Shown here one piece after another: positions 8,275-18,221 of a stretch of 64,000 bases of DNA. The first letter of the stretch is position 1, and each line of letters opens with the position of its first letter. The notes below the pieces were generated by a model, which was given only the letters and a program-made list of their open reading frames with translations, had not been told where the DNA came from and searched no databases. The translations under genes were made by a program, and so were the position numbers. The stretch comes from JAOUEA01 sp963825685. GTDB lineage: Bacteria > Actinomycetota > UBA4738 > HRBIN12. The stretch spans positions 31,622-95,621 of the forward strand of contig CAWGUD010000041.1 of the NCBI GenBank assembly GCA_963825685.1. The letters run 5' to 3'.

Positions 8275-10267
8275 ATGACGAGCCCGGGGTCCACGAGCAA
8301 GCAGCACGTCGTCGATCGAGATGGCCGACGGCGTCCGGCTCGCCGCGACCCTCTACATGCCCGAGGGCGACGGTCCGTGGCCGGCCGTGCTCGAGGCGCT
8401 CCCCTACCGCAAGGACGACATCACCGGGCGCTCGCGCAGCGAGTACCGGCGCCTCGCCGAGGCCGGCTACGTGCTGTGCCGCGTCGACGTGCGCGGCACC
8501 GGCTCGAGCGAGGGCATCGCGACCGACGAGTACCCGCTCGTCGAGCGCACCGACATGGCCACCGTGATCGACTGGCTCGCGACCCGGCCGTGGTCGCTCG
8601 GCACGGTCGGCATGTACGGCTACTCCTACTCCGGGTTCAACAGCATCCAGATCGCGATGGAACGCCCGCCCGCGCTGAAGGCGATCATCCCGATCTACGC
8701 CACCGACGACCGGTTCGGCGACGACGTGCACTACCAGGGCGGCGTCGTGAAGCAGCTCGACCAGATCGACTACCCGAGCTACATGGTCGCGAGCAACGCG
8801 CTGCCGCCGGCGCCGCCGATCTACGGCGAGGGATGGCGCGAGGAGTGGGCGCGCCGCCTCGAGGGCACGGAGCCGTGGGTGCTCACGTGGCTCGAGCACC
8901 AGCGCCTCGACGACTACTGGAGGCAGGGCTCGCTCTGCGTCGACTACGAGGCGATCGCGTGCCCCACGATGATCGTCGCCGGCTGGGCCGACGGGTACCG
9001 CAACAACTCGTTCCGCACGTTCGAGCGCCTGACGTGTCCGAAGCGGCTGGTCTTCGGGCCGTGGGCGCACGCCGGGACCGACACGTCGCTGCCCGGACCG
9101 AACCACGACCTGCTGCCCGAGCACATCCGGTGGTGGGACCGCTGGCTGAAGGGCGTCGACAACGGCATCGACCGCGAGCCGCCGATCGTGCTGTACGCGC
9201 AGCGCTCGACCCTGCCGGCCCCCGACCGCCCCGTCGTCAACGGCGAGTGGCGGTACGAGCCGACCTGGCCGCCCGAGCGGCTGCGGCCCGAGACGTGGTC
9301 GCTCGCCGACGCGACGGCGAACCGCCCCGGCGACGGCCCCGACGAGCTCGACGTGCGCGGCGACGTCGGATGGACCGCGTGGATCTCGTGCGCCGGCGTG
9401 CTGCCGTGGGGCCAGCCCGACGACCAGCGCCCCGACGAGCTCCACTCCCTCACGTACACGTGGGCGCCGTTCGAGCGGGAGTTCGAGATCCTCGGACACG
9501 CGCGGGTGCGGGTGCGCATCGCCTCGAGCGAGCCGGTCGCCTACCTGTCGGCGAAGCTCTGCGACGTCTTCCCCGACGGCACCTCGTCGCTCGTCGCGCG
9601 CAACGTGTTGAACCTCACGCACCGCGACTCGCGGGAGCAGCCGTCGCCGATGCCGGTCGGCGAGCTCGTCGACGTCGAGCTCGAGATCGAGGCCACGTCG
9701 TGGACGTTCGAGCCCGGCCACGCCCTGCGGCTCGACCTCGCCGGCACCGACTGGCCGAACACGTGGGCGCCGCCGCGCCCGGTGACGCTCACGATCGACC
9801 GGGCCGCGACGACGCTCGAGCTCCCCGTGATCGACGGCCCGAGCCCGATCGAGGAACGCCCGGTGCTGCCCCCGCCCCATCGTGCGGCGACCCCGACGAG
9901 GACGAGGACGACGACCCGGTGGCCGGCGTTCGCTGGTCGTTCACGCCACGACGCGCTCCGGCGCATCACGTCGGCGAACGCCGGCAGCACGTTCGAGGAG
10001 GAGCCGGTCGAGCACGTGCCGTCGATGCACAGCCACTACGACGGCGTCGTGTCGGTCTCGACGACCGACCCGGGGAAGGCGTCGACGCACGGCGAGGCGG
10101 CGTTCGAGATCCGATGGCCCGAGGCGACCGTGAACTCCCGGGCCGACGTGGTGATCGAGAGCGACGCCGAGGCGTATCGCGCGACGATCGACCTGGTCGT
10201 GCACGAGGACGGCGAGGAACGGTTCCGGCGACGCTGGGAGCGGACGATCCCGCGGGATCTCGCCTAG
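8275..10267 (+). CDS. CocE/NonD-family alpha/beta hydrolase (frameshifted)
   Basis: A ~650-residue serine hydrolase of the X-Pro dipeptidyl-peptidase/cocaine-esterase (S15) type. MADGVRLAATLYMPEG begins the alpha/beta-hydrolase domain, the nucleophile elbow is GYSYSG near residue 105 after the start, PCRVDVRGTGSSEG-like oxyanion-region sequence precedes it, and the C-terminal jelly-roll domain follows. ATG 8275 is preferred because a TACCCT box lies seven nt upstream; this needs a frameshift near 8310, otherwise ATG 8321 is the start. Two compensating shifts occur near 9885 and 9945, where the acidic run DEDEDDD appears in the alternative frame. Substrate unknown. Confidence 0.82.
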
Positions 10268-10268
10268 G

Positions 10269-10328
10269 GGCGGGCGACGCCCGCCGAACCGACCCCAGAA
10301 ACACGAATCCCCGGCGCGCTGGCCGGGG
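10269..10328. terminator. Two adjacent hairpins between convergent genes
   Basis: GGCGGGC-gac-GCCCGCC (10269-10285) directly follows the hydrolase stop codon, and CCCCGGC-gcgctg-GCCGGGG (10309-10328) follows it. Both are perfect 7-bp GC-rich stems in the 166-bp gap between convergent genes. There is no long T tract, as is common for actinobacterial terminators, so they may act in both directions. Confidence 0.5.
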
Positions 10329-10433
10329 TTCGGTCTTGATGGGATATCCCGACTCCTACGGTACGCGCTGGCTCCGACATCGGCAAGCGTGGCGCCCGGC
10401 CGTCACGGAACGTTCATGACTTCGCCTCGCGGC

Positions 10434-10973
10434 TCAGCCGATCGCGGGGTGCTCGGGTTCGGGCCGCACCGCCCAGAGGTTGCCGCGGCGGGTGCCGACC
10501 GGTTCCCGCTTCATCGTGTCGGTCGTGAGCGCCGTGATCACGACCGGGTCGTCGCCGAACAGCTCGTCGGTCTGCAGGCACACCAGCGTGCCGGGCGTGC
10601 CGGCCGGGAACACCACCTGATCGCGGCCGGCCACCTCGCGATCGACGAACGTCGGCATCAGCAGGAACAGCCCGAGCGGCGGCCACGAGTCGGGGTCGAA
10701 CTCGGGGACCTTCCGCCTCAGCTCGTCCCTCGTGGCGAGGCGGGCGTCGGGGTCGTTCATCGCCCGCCGGGCGAGGGTGAGGTCGAGCCGACGATCCCAC
10801 GGCACCACCATGAGGGCGAACCCGAAGCGGTTCGAGACCACCTCGGTGCGCACCAGCTCGTCGACGTCGAGGCCGTGGCGCTCGGCGACCTGCTCCGGCA
10901 GCTCGGCCTCGGGATCGGGGAACACCACGAACGGCACGGCTCGCCCGCGCAGGTAGTCGAGCACCGAAGACAT
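10434..10973 (-). CDS. YbaK/EbsC-like aminoacyl-tRNA deacylase
   Basis: A 179-residue protein of the YbaK/ProX editing-domain fold, which hydrolyses mischarged aminoacyl-tRNAs in trans. Features are an N-terminal YLRGRAVPFVVF strand-turn, AERHGLDVDELVRTEVV, and the strand/loop segment FALMVVPWDRRLDL that corresponds to the region carrying the YbaK substrate-site lysine, here replaced by other residues. A C-terminal TPGTLVCLQTDELF segment is typical of the actinobacterial subgroup. GGAGG lies ten bases before the ATG. The frame is intact. Family assignment is moderate because catalytic residues are not fully recognisable. Confidence 0.6.
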   Translation of the reverse strand: MSSVLDYLRGRAVPFVVFPDPEAELPEQVAERHGLDVDELVRTEVVSNRFGFALMVVPWDRRLDLTLARRAMNDPDARLATRDELRRKVPEFDPDSWPPLGLFLLMPTFVDREVAGRDQVVFPAGTPGTLVCLQTDELFGDDPVVITALTTDTMKREPVGTRRGNLWAVRPEPEHPAIG

Positions 10974-11078
10974 CGCCTGTGTGACCTCCGTCCGCCCGAT
11001 CGGCGGAGCCGCATCGTACCCGCCGTGAGCCCGCGAACGGAACCCCCGATCGGCCCAGGAACCGGCCGAGAATCCGGC

Positions 11079-11858
11079 CTAGAAACCGGGCAGCCGATCG
11101 CGGAAGAGGATGTAGCCGAGCCCCGCCGCCACGTCGAGCAGGAAGTGCGCCACGACGAACGGCCACGTGCGACGCCACCGAAGGAAGAGCACGGAGAACA
11201 GCAGGCCCATCGCGAGGTTCCCGAGGAAGCCGCCCCACCCCTGATACAGGTGGTAGGACGCCCGCAGCGCCGAGCTGCCGACGACCGCGGCGAGCGGCGA
11301 CCACGACAGCTGGCGCAGCCGCGTCACGAGGTAGCCGAGCACGATCACTTCCTCGACGAGGGCCGCCTCGAGCGCCGAGAGCAGCAGCACCGGCACGGTC
11401 CACCAGTGCCCGAGCGGCGGCGCCGGGATCACGAAGCGGTTCACGCCCAGCTCGACCGCCGCCAGGTACAGACCGAGGCCGGCGAGCCCGACGACCGCGA
11501 ACAGACCGAGGCCCTTCGCGAGGTCGGGCCCGGGGCGGTCGGCAGCGAGCCCGATGCCGTCGAGGCCCTCGCCCGAGCGACGCACGAGGTGCACGACGAG
11601 GAACACGGGGGCCAGGCCGAAGACGAACCCCGCGAGCTGGCGGGCGAGCTGCGTGCTCTGGTTCGCCGAGGCGACGATCGTGCCGGCGAGCGGCGCCTCC
11701 AACAGGCTGAGGATCGCGTACACCGCGCTCGCGAGCAGCGAGAGCAACAGCACGACGACGACCTCTTCGGCGAGCGTCCGCCGGTCGGCCGGAGCCGGAG
11801 GGGTCGGCGCCTGCGGACCGAGCAGCCGTGCGCCGCGGAAGGGTTCGAGCTGCTCCAT
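11079..11858 (-). CDS. CPBP-family intramembrane metalloprotease
   Basis: A 259-residue polytopic membrane protein with the CAAX-protease/bacteriocin-processing (CPBP, Abi) signature: the paired glutamates in EAALVEEVIVLGYL, the RxxxH-type motif RASYHLYQGWGG, and a final HFLLDV. These residues form the zinc site buried in the membrane. Roles range from prenyl-protein processing to bacteriocin self-immunity; no partner gene is nearby. ATG 11858 (MEQLEPFRG) is chosen over ATG 11876 because a TACAGT box (11871-11866) stands seven nt before it, giving a leaderless start. The frame is intact. Confidence 0.85.
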   Translation of the reverse strand: MEQLEPFRGARLLGPQAPTPPAPADRRTLAEEVVVVLLLSLLASAVYAILSLLEAPLAGTIVASANQSTQLARQLAGFVFGLAPVFLVVHLVRRSGEGLDGIGLAADRPGPDLAKGLGLFAVVGLAGLGLYLAAVELGVNRFVIPAPPLGHWWTVPVLLLSALEAALVEEVIVLGYLVTRLRQLSWSPLAAVVGSSALRASYHLYQGWGGFLGNLAMGLLFSVLFLRWRRTWPFVVAHFLLDVAAGLGYILFRDRLPGF

Positions 11859-11960
11859 CGGGCTGACTGTACGCATGCCGGCGTTCCTCGGGGCTCGGGG
11901 GCTCCTCTAGACTTCGGCGGCGGCGACCGACGGGTTCGCCCGGAAGGGGATCGAGGGGCG

Positions 11961-13182
11961 ATGGCGAGAGGCGACGCGGCCGACCTCGTGGTGGTCGGCG
12001 CCGGCACCGTCGGCGGCTGGGCCTCGGTCTTCGCGCGCGAGGCCGGCCTCGACCGCGTCGTCGTGATCGATCGCGACCTCGCCGGCCTCGGCGCCTCGAG
12101 CCGCGCGGCCGGCATGGTGCGCGCGCAGGGCGGCTCGCCCGACACCGTGCGGCTCGGCACGTGGTCGATCGGCTTCTACGAGGACCAGCACGACCGCTAC
12201 GGCACCGACTCCGGCTTCGTCGGCCGCGGCTACGTGATCCTCGCGGCGACCGCCGCCGACGAGCGCGCGGCCCACGAGCGCATCGCGATGCAGCGCGCGA
12301 CCGGCCTCGACGTCCGCTGGGTCGACGCCGACGAGGTGCGGCGGCTGATCCCGGCGATGGCCGAGGGACGCGGCTTCCGCGGCGGCTCGTACGTCGCGAC
12401 CGACGGCTGGGTCGATCCGCCGCGGAACGTGCGCGCGTACGGGCTCGCGATGCAGCGCGCCGGCGTCGAGCTGCGCGAGCGCGTGGCGTTCACGGGGCTC
12501 CGCACCCGCGCCGGGACGCGGCGGCCGGCGCGTCGTCACCGGCGTCGAGACCACGGCGGGCACGATCGCCACCGGCCGCGTGCTGCTCACCGGCGGCCCG
12601 GCCCTGCAGGCGGTCGCGAAGGCCGCCGGCGCCCGCGCCTGGGTCGGCTACGCGCGCCACCAGGTCGTCGTGACCGAGCCGAGCGAGGCCCTGCACCCCG
12701 ACACGACGGCGATGGCGTTCGACATCGCGAAGGGCATCTACTGGCGGCCCGAGGAGGGCGGCTTCCTCTGGGGCATGTCGAACCCCGCCGAGGAACCCGG
12801 CCCCGGCCGCTCGATCGACTGGCCGTACCTGCGGGCGATGGAACGCCGGCTGCACCGCCTCGTGCCGGCGACCCGCGGGCTCGGCATCAAGAAGGCGTGG
12901 GCCGCGACGATCGAGTACACGCCCGACCACCAGCCGCTCACGGGACCGCTCGTGCTGCGCGACGGCACCGAGGTCGAGGGCGCGTCGATCGCGAGCGCGT
13001 GCGGCCACGGCATGATGTGGGGCCCGGCCGTGTCGCGGATCGCCGCCGACCTGCTGCTCGAGGGCCGCACCGACGTGGTCGAGCACGTCGAGCACTTCCG
13101 CATGGATCGGTTCGACGAGGAAGGACGCTCGCCGTTCGTCGACCCGGTCGCATTGCCGTTCCCGGTCCGCGTCGACGAGTGA
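11961..13182 (+). CDS. FAD-dependent amino-acid/sarcosine oxidase-type oxidoreductase (one frameshift)
   Basis: A DAO-family flavoprotein of ~406 aa related to glycine oxidase, sarcosine oxidase beta and DadA. The Rossmann FAD motif VVVGAGTVGGWASV is at residues 8-21 and the C-terminal FAD-contact segment CGHGMMWGPAVS is near residue 350; EYTPDHQPLTGPL is the conserved segment before it. It would oxidise a secondary or D-amine with O2 or an acceptor. The frame shifts near 12530 between FTGLRT and the MLLTGGPALQ part. GGGGA lies four bases before ATG 11961 and a TAGACT -10 box is at 11908. Substrate cannot be named. Confidence 0.8.
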
Positions 13183-13301
13183 CCGAGCCACAACATCCTG
13201 GATCGTGGGCGAGACGACCGATGAGAACCTGACACGCGGTCTGTCGTACCTGAAGAAGCGACGAGGCGGCCGGGTGGTCGCTGGACAAGGAGACGAACAC
13301 G

Positions 13302-13641
13302 ATGGCGCGGTACCTGATCTCGTTCGACGACGGATCGATGGACTTCCCCGAGGAGGACCTCCCGGCGGTCGGTGAGGCATCCCGCCGGGTGGTCCAGGGG
13401 GCCAAGGACGCCGGTGTCTGGATCTTCGGCGCCGGAGTGGCAGCGTCAGCAGGCGAGCATCGTGGCCACCGACGGCACGGTCACGGACGGACCGTTCCCC
13501 GAGACCAAGGCGGTCGTCGGCGGCTTCTCGATCATCGAGGTCCCGTCGCGCGAGGACGCGCTGATGTGGGCTGCGAGGATCGCCGAGGCGTGCCGGTGCG
13601 CACAGGAGGTGCGCGAGATCATGTACGACCCCGAGAGCTGA
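13302..13641 (+). CDS. YCII-related (DGPF-type) domain protein (one frameshift)
   Basis: A small ~113-residue protein of the YCII family with the DGPFPETK signature near residue 66 and the ferredoxin-like fold pattern MARYLIS ... GFSIIEVPSREDALMWAARI. YCII/DGPF proteins are cytosolic and of mostly unknown function; they are frequent near sigma factors in actinobacteria, but none is present here. The two halves are in different frames, with a one-base change near 13430. An AGGAG ribosome-binding site precedes the ATG, and the 16 bases GGAGACGAACACGATG at the start recur exactly at the PPOX gene start near 30962. Confidence 0.8.
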
Positions 13642-13666
13642 GCCCTCGACCCGAGGAGCCCTGCCT

Positions 13667-14381
13667 CTACCGGTCGATCACCGCGACGTCGACGAGGATC
13701 AGCTCCGACGGGCGCCGACGCCACGATCTCGATCGTCGGCTCGTCGGTGATCTGCGCGGCGTCGCCCGTCTCCATGCGCTCGCCGTTCACCGCGACGTCG
13801 CCCTCGATCACGTACAGGTAGACGCCGCGTCCCGCCGGCAGCTCGTGAGTGACCGTCGCCGCCGGCGTCAACCGCGACACGAACACGTGCGCGTCCTGGT
13901 GCACGAGCACGGCATCGCCGCCGTCGCCGGAGATCACGCGCAGCAGCGTGTCGGTGCGGTCCTCCGGCGTGAAGACCTTCTGCTCGACGCCGGGCTCGAG
14001 GCCCTGTTCCCGCGGCATGATCCAGATCTGGATGAACCGCATCGGGTCGGTCTCGCTCGCGTTCTGCTCGGAGTGCCACGCGCCGCGGCCGAGCGTCATG
14101 CGCTGCACCGAGCCGGCGGGCAGCGGGCCGGGCGCGCCGCCGACGTCGTCCTGGTGGCGGAACGAGCCCTCGACGACGTAGGTCAGGCCCTCGATGTCGC
14201 GGTGCGGGTGCATCGGCCAGATCGCGCCGGGCACGAGCCGGTCGTCGTTGAACACGCGCATCGACCCGAACGAGACGTAGTCGGGGTCGCGGTAGGAGTC
14301 GAACGAGAAGTGCCAGCGCGCGCGGAACCAGTCGCCGTCGACGTCGCTGATCTCGTCGTCGCGCCGGATCGCGATCGTCAC
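13667..14381 (-). CDS. Pirin-family bicupin (frameshift near C-terminus)
   Basis: A ~237-residue pirin-like protein. The N-terminal cupin holds the metal site HPHRDIEGLTYV with the downstream GRGAWHSEQN histidine-glutamate pair, as in YhhW/YhaK quercetinase-type pirins. A second cupin forms the C-terminal half. Such proteins bind Fe or another metal; some are quercetin dioxygenases and others redox sensors. The last ~15 residues need a frame change near 13712, after which the protein ends SELILVDVAVIDR. The start is a GTG two nucleotides after the stop of the Lrp-type gene, implying co-translation. Confidence 0.88.
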
Positions 14382-14383
14382 GA

Positions 14384-14617
14384 CTACAGCAGCAGCACCG
14401 GGCAGGTGAGCGTGCGCGTGATGCCCTCGAGCTCCTGCATCGGCATGACGGTCGCCTTCGCGAGCTGGTCGAGGTCGGCGGCTTCCGCACGGGCGACCAC
14501 GTCGTAGGGCCCGGTCACCGGGTCGACCTGCACGACGCCGTCGATCGCTCGGATCTGCTCGGTCACCTGGCCGGCCTTGCCGACCTCGGTCTGGATCAGG
14601 ATGTACGCGTTGACCAC
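14384..14617 (-). CDS. Lrp/AsnC ligand-binding (RAM) domain protein without DNA-binding domain
   Basis: A 77-residue stand-alone alpha/beta RAM domain: VVNAYILIQTEVGKAGQV, then VQVDPVTGPYDVVARAEA and LEGITRTLTCPV. These are the strands and effector-site turn of Lrp/AsnC sensors, here with no helix-turn-helix. Stand-alone RAM proteins oligomerise and bind amino acids or act as accessory sensors. GTG 14617 is chosen because the run AAGGGGGG lies a few bases before it. The gene is followed two nt later by the pirin gene and preceded ten nt away by the LEA-like gene, forming a compact minus-strand set. Confidence 0.8.
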   Translation of the reverse strand: MVNAYILIQTEVGKAGQVTEQIRAIDGVVQVDPVTGPYDVVARAEAADLDQLAKATVMPMQELEGITRTLTCPVLLL

Positions 14618-14627
14618 GACGCCCCCC

Positions 14628-15008
14628 TTATCCCTCGGCCCCGCCATCGGTGGCGCCGTCGTCGGCGGCGCCGCCCGCGTCCTTCTTGCTGTCGAGCATG
14701 CCCTTCGCCTTGTCGAGCAGGTCGCCGCTGGCTCCGACCGCCTTGTCGACGACCGGCTGCACCTTCACGACCAGGTCGCCGGCGGCCGCGCGGGCCTTGT
14801 CGAGCACCGGGTCGGCCTTCGACGAGAGGTCGCCCGTCGCGTCCTTCGCCTTGCCGACGACCGGCTGCGCCTTCTCGACCAGGCCGCCGGCGGTCTCCGC
14901 CGCCTTGCCCGCGAGCGTGCTCGCCGTGCCGGCCGCCTTGCCGGCGAGATCGCCGGCCGTGCCCTTCGCCTTGTCGACGATGCCCTTGTCCTTCTGAGCC
15001 TCACCCAT
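14628..15008 (-). CDS. LEA/apolipoprotein-like amphipathic repeat protein
   Basis: A 126-residue, Ala/Lys/Gly/Asp-rich protein without a signal peptide. Lysines recur at residues 13, 24, 35, 46, 53, 64, 71, 82, 89 and 100, that is with 11- and 7-residue spacing, and GDL recurs at 19, 59, 77 and 95. This 11-mer (18 = 11+7) periodicity is that of group 3 LEA and related amphipathic-helix proteins thought to protect membranes or proteins in desiccation. The tail is acidic and Gly-rich. GGAGGA precedes the ATG. The frame is intact. A stress role is inferred only from composition. Confidence 0.65.
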   Translation of the reverse strand: MGEAQKDKGIVDKAKGTAGDLAGKAAGTASTLAGKAAETAGGLVEKAQPVVGKAKDATGDLSSKADPVLDKARAAAGDLVVKVQPVVDKAVGASGDLLDKAKGMLDSKKDAGGAADDGATDGGAEG

Positions 15009-15077
15009 CGGTCCTCCTCGATCGCGCCCTGGCCCTTCATCGTCCCGGCGGCGGCGTCCAGCTGCAAACGCGCAGGT

Positions 15078-15975
15078 CAGGACGCTGGTCGGCCCGGCCG
15101 GCCGAGCACCGCCAGTCGTGCACGGAAGCCCGCGAGCCCCGCGTCCACGAACTCCGCGACGCTCGACCTGCAGGCCGTGGTCGAGGTCGTGCAGGGGCAT
15201 CAGCACGTAGGAGAGCCGGGCCCGCGTCGCGAAGCCCGGGTCGGGGGCGCCCCCGTAGGCGGCCAACGCGCGCTCCCCGACGGCGGGCATCTCGTGCACC
15301 CACCAGGCGAAGTCCCACGCCGGATCGCCGATGCCGACCTCTTCCCAGTCGAGCACCCCCGAGAGGTCGCCCGAGGCCGACACGAGCACGTGCTCGGGAC
15401 CGAGGTCGCCGTGGGTCACGCACGGGGCGAACCGCCATGCGGCGTCGTCGTCCAGCACGCGCGTCGATCGCCGTCGACGCGGCGTCGAGCTCGTGCGCCT
15501 GCAGGTGCCCCGCGGCGAGATCGCGCAGGCGCGCCCACTCGGCCCGCACCCCCTCGCGGACCGTGTCGGCGGTCGCCGACCGCATGCCGAGGAACTCCGG
15601 CGGCACCATGTGCAGGTCGTACAGGAAGCGCCCGAGCCGCTCGGGCCACAGGCCGTCGTCGCCGACCGTGTCGCACGGGTCGCCGGGCAGCGCGCGATAC
15701 GCCATGCACACGGGCTCTCGCGAGACGAGCTCGGGCATCGGCACCGCCGCCGAGACCTCGGCGGCGAGCTCCGGCAGCACCTCGATCTGGCGGAGCAGCC
15801 GTTCCCGCGCGTACGGCGTGCGAGGGAGCTGCACGATCCACTCGCGATCGACGCGGTACGTGTCGCACGTCCACCCGCCGACGATCGGTTCGAACTCGTC
15901 GAGCGCGAGCTGCGGGAACAGAGCGGCCACGAGATCGCGGTGCGCCGCGACCGTGCGCGCCTCCGATCCGCTCAC
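15078..15975 (-). CDS. Aminoglycoside phosphotransferase (APH)-family kinase (two frameshifts)
   Basis: A ~299-residue eukaryotic-kinase-like phosphotransferase. The catalytic loop VTHGDLGPEHVLV and the metal-binding segment DWEEVGIGDPAWDFAWW are clear, and the N-lobe begins VSGSEARTVAAHRDLV. APH-family enzymes phosphorylate aminoglycosides, choline-like or sugar substrates; nothing here indicates antibiotic resistance specifically. The frame changes near 15455 and near 15160; the natural end FRARLAVLGRPGRPAS then TGA is at 15080-15078. The GTG start lies five bases beyond the stop of the upstream MFS gene, suggesting an operon in which the transporter brings in the kinase substrate. Confidence 0.82.
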
Positions 15976-15979
15976 GACC

Positions 15980-17228
15980 TCACCCCAGCGGCTCCGGCGG
16001 CGCGATCGAGGGATCGGCGGGCACGTCGTCGGCCTCGGTGAGCGGACGGTCGAGCTCGGGGCCGCGCAGCGCGAACCAGGCCACGACACCACCGGCGAGC
16101 GCGAGCGCCGACGCGCCCGCGTACAGGGTCATCGGCCCCGCGGTCTCGTAGACGAACCCGCCGAGGCCGGCGCCCGAGGATCGGGCCGAGGCCGAAGCCG
16201 ACCATCTGGGCGACCGAGTTCCCGGTCGAGTACAGCGACGAGGGCAGCAGGCGGCCGACCACGACGACGCCGGTCGTGAACAGCATGCTGAACGCGATGC
16301 CCTCGAGCACGGTGAGCAACGACACGATCGTGGGGTTCGAGATCGACCCCCAGAGCAGGAACCCGAGCGCGTAGACGGCACAGCCCAGCACGTACACGCG
16401 ACGCAGCCCGAGCCGGGCCTGCAGACGCGAGCTCGAGCGCATCATCGGCACCTCGATCAGCCCGCCGACGGCGGTCCCGATGCCGATCAGCAGCGGGCCG
16501 CCGCCCTCGCTCGCGATCTTGAGCCCGACGAAGTTCCACGCGGCGTTGAACCCCGTCCACACGAGGAACAGCGCGGCCAGGAACCCCCAGAAGCGGGGCG
16601 CGTGATGGAACACCGCCCCCACCGTGCCGAGGCGGCTTCCCCCGGTCGCGGCCTCGTGACGGGGGATGTCGCGCGGCACCGTGAACGACCAGGCGAACAC
16701 GAGCACGCTCGCGAGCGCGTAGATCGGCATCGCCCACTCGATGCCCGCGGTCTGGAAGAGCCAGCCGAGGGTGAGGCACCCGATCGCGTAGGTGAAGCTC
16801 TCCCACGAGCGGATCTTGCCGTAGTCGCTCATGCGCTCGGCCCCGAGGTGCTCGAGCGTGATCGCGTCGATGTTGGGCCCGGTGCTCACCATCGCGCCCG
16901 CGAGGAAGAACCCGGCGACCGCGATCGCGACCATGCCGTCGACGCCGGCCAGCACGAGGCCGAACACCGCCGAGAGGAACGCCCCGATCTGCAGCGACGT
17001 GCGACGCCCGAGGGTCGCGTCGGCGAGGTGACCCCAGAGCGGGTTCAGCACGACGCGCGCGACGGCCATCGCGGCGATCACGAGACCGATGCCGCTCTCC
17101 GTGAGCCCCTTGTCGTCGAGGTAGAGCGCGAGGAACGGGAAGAACGCCGCGATCACGAACCCGAACGTCAGGAAGAGCCCGCGCACGGCGGCGTCGGGGC
17201 GGATCTCTCGGGCGCGTTGACCGACCAC
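15980..17228 (-). CDS. MFS transporter, LacY/HcaT-like (one frameshift)
   Basis: A ~416-residue major facilitator with about 12 membrane segments. The cytoplasmic loop 2-3 motif appears as NPLWGHLADATLGRR near residue 62, and the N-terminus FLTFGFVIAAFFPFLALYLDDKGLTESGIG is typical of the MFS_1-like (nucleoside/phenylpropionate/LacY-type) subgroup. The frame shifts near 16180 in the penultimate helices, continuing as GAGLGGFVYETAGPMTLYAG to the end. The start is a GTG. It is immediately upstream of the APH-family kinase on the same strand. Substrate not deducible. Confidence 0.82.
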
Positions 17229-17282
17229 GTGAAGTGACCTCTGCGGACGTTGGGACGGCGATTCCGGACCGGGACAGTATGC

Positions 17283-18221
17283 CTACGCCTGTCGCACCTC
17301 GGCCTGGGCCGCGAGCGCGGTCGCGCGGGCCGGCTCGAGCATCCCGGCGCCCGGCAGCTCGGCGTTCGCCGTGGCCGCCCCGAGGCCGAGCCGCAGGGCG
17401 GCGTCCCAGCCGTCGCCCCGATCGAGCGCCGTCACGAGCCCGGCGAGGAAGGCGTCGCCGCTGCCGACCGGGTAGCGCCCGCGCACGTAGAGGCGTCCCT
17501 CGAACAGGGTGCCGTCGGGCGCGGCGAGCACGACGCCCTCGGCGCCGCGGGTCACGACCCCGGCGTGGCCGTCACCGCCGGCGAGGTCGCGCAGCTTCGC
17601 CGCCGCTGCGAGCGCATCGTCGCGACGCGACGTCGGCACCCCGAGCAGTCCTCTCGCCTCCAGGGCGTTGACCTTCACGACGTCGGGCTGGGCCTCGAGC
17701 CCGAGCCGCAGGCGGTCTCCCTCGGCGTCGAGCGCGACCCGCACGCCCTCCACCCGCCCGTCGCGGACGAGATCGCGGTAGCCCTGGTCGGGAGCGCCGA
17801 CGGGGGTCGAGCCGCTGATCGTGAGCCACCCCCCCGGCGCCCAGGTCGACTCGACCGCGTGCAGCAGCTCCGCCCAGGCCGCCGACGGCACGTCGGCGCC
17901 GTGCTCGTAGAACTCGGTCAGCCCGCCCGTCTCCCGGTCGGCGACCGAGAGCGACGAGCGGTTCTCGCCGTGGGTCCACACGGCGCGGACGGGCACGCCC
18001 TCGACGCCGAGCATCTCCTCGATCCACTTGCCCGTGTGACCTCGGAGCAGCGCGACCGCGACGACCTTCGCCCCGAGCGCGGAGGCCGCTCGAGCGGCGT
18101 TGAGCCCCTTGCCGCCGGGGACCTGCACGAACCCCTCGGGCCGGTGGATGTCGCCGCGCACGAGCCGCTGGATCTCGAAGAGCTTGTCGACCGACGGGTT
18201 CGCGGCGAGGCAGACGATCAC
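17283..18221 (-). CDS. PfkB-family hexose/tagatose-phosphate kinase (1-phosphofructokinase-like)
   Basis: A 312-residue ribokinase-fold kinase closest in pattern to 1-phosphofructokinase/LacC: it begins VIVCLAANPSVDK, has the substrate motif VPGGKGLNAARAASALGAKV near residue 38 and the C-terminal ATP/catalytic signature PVGSGDAFLAGLV near residue 255, where Asp is the base. It would phosphorylate a sugar phosphate in the cytosol. The GTG start overlaps the stop of the upstream PfkB gene (GTGA, 18221-18218), so the two kinases are translationally coupled. The frame is intact. No cognate PTS gene is present. Confidence 0.85.
   Translation of the reverse strand: MIVCLAANPSVDKLFEIQRLVRGDIHRPEGFVQVPGGKGLNAARAASALGAKVVAVALLRGHTGKWIEEMLGVEGVPVRAVWTHGENRSSLSVADRETGGLTEFYEHGADVPSAAWAELLHAVESTWAPGGWLTISGSTPVGAPDQGYRDLVRDGRVEGVRVALDAEGDRLRLGLEAQPDVVKVNALEARGLLGVPTSRRDDALAAAAKLRDLAGGDGHAGVVTRGAEGVVLAAPDGTLFEGRLYVRGRYPVGSGDAFLAGLVTALDRGDGWDAALRLGLGAATANAELPGAGMLEPARATALAAQAEVRQA

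Noticed and set aside
15078..15975. Antibiotic-resistance call for the APH-family kinase
   Set aside because: The catalytic motifs define only the broad APH fold; context with an MFS transporter and no resistance genes does not support it.
17221..17240. CACGTGAAG resembling a second parS site near the MFS start
   Set aside because: Only 8-9 of 16 positions match and one half-site is lost, well below the 394-409 site.
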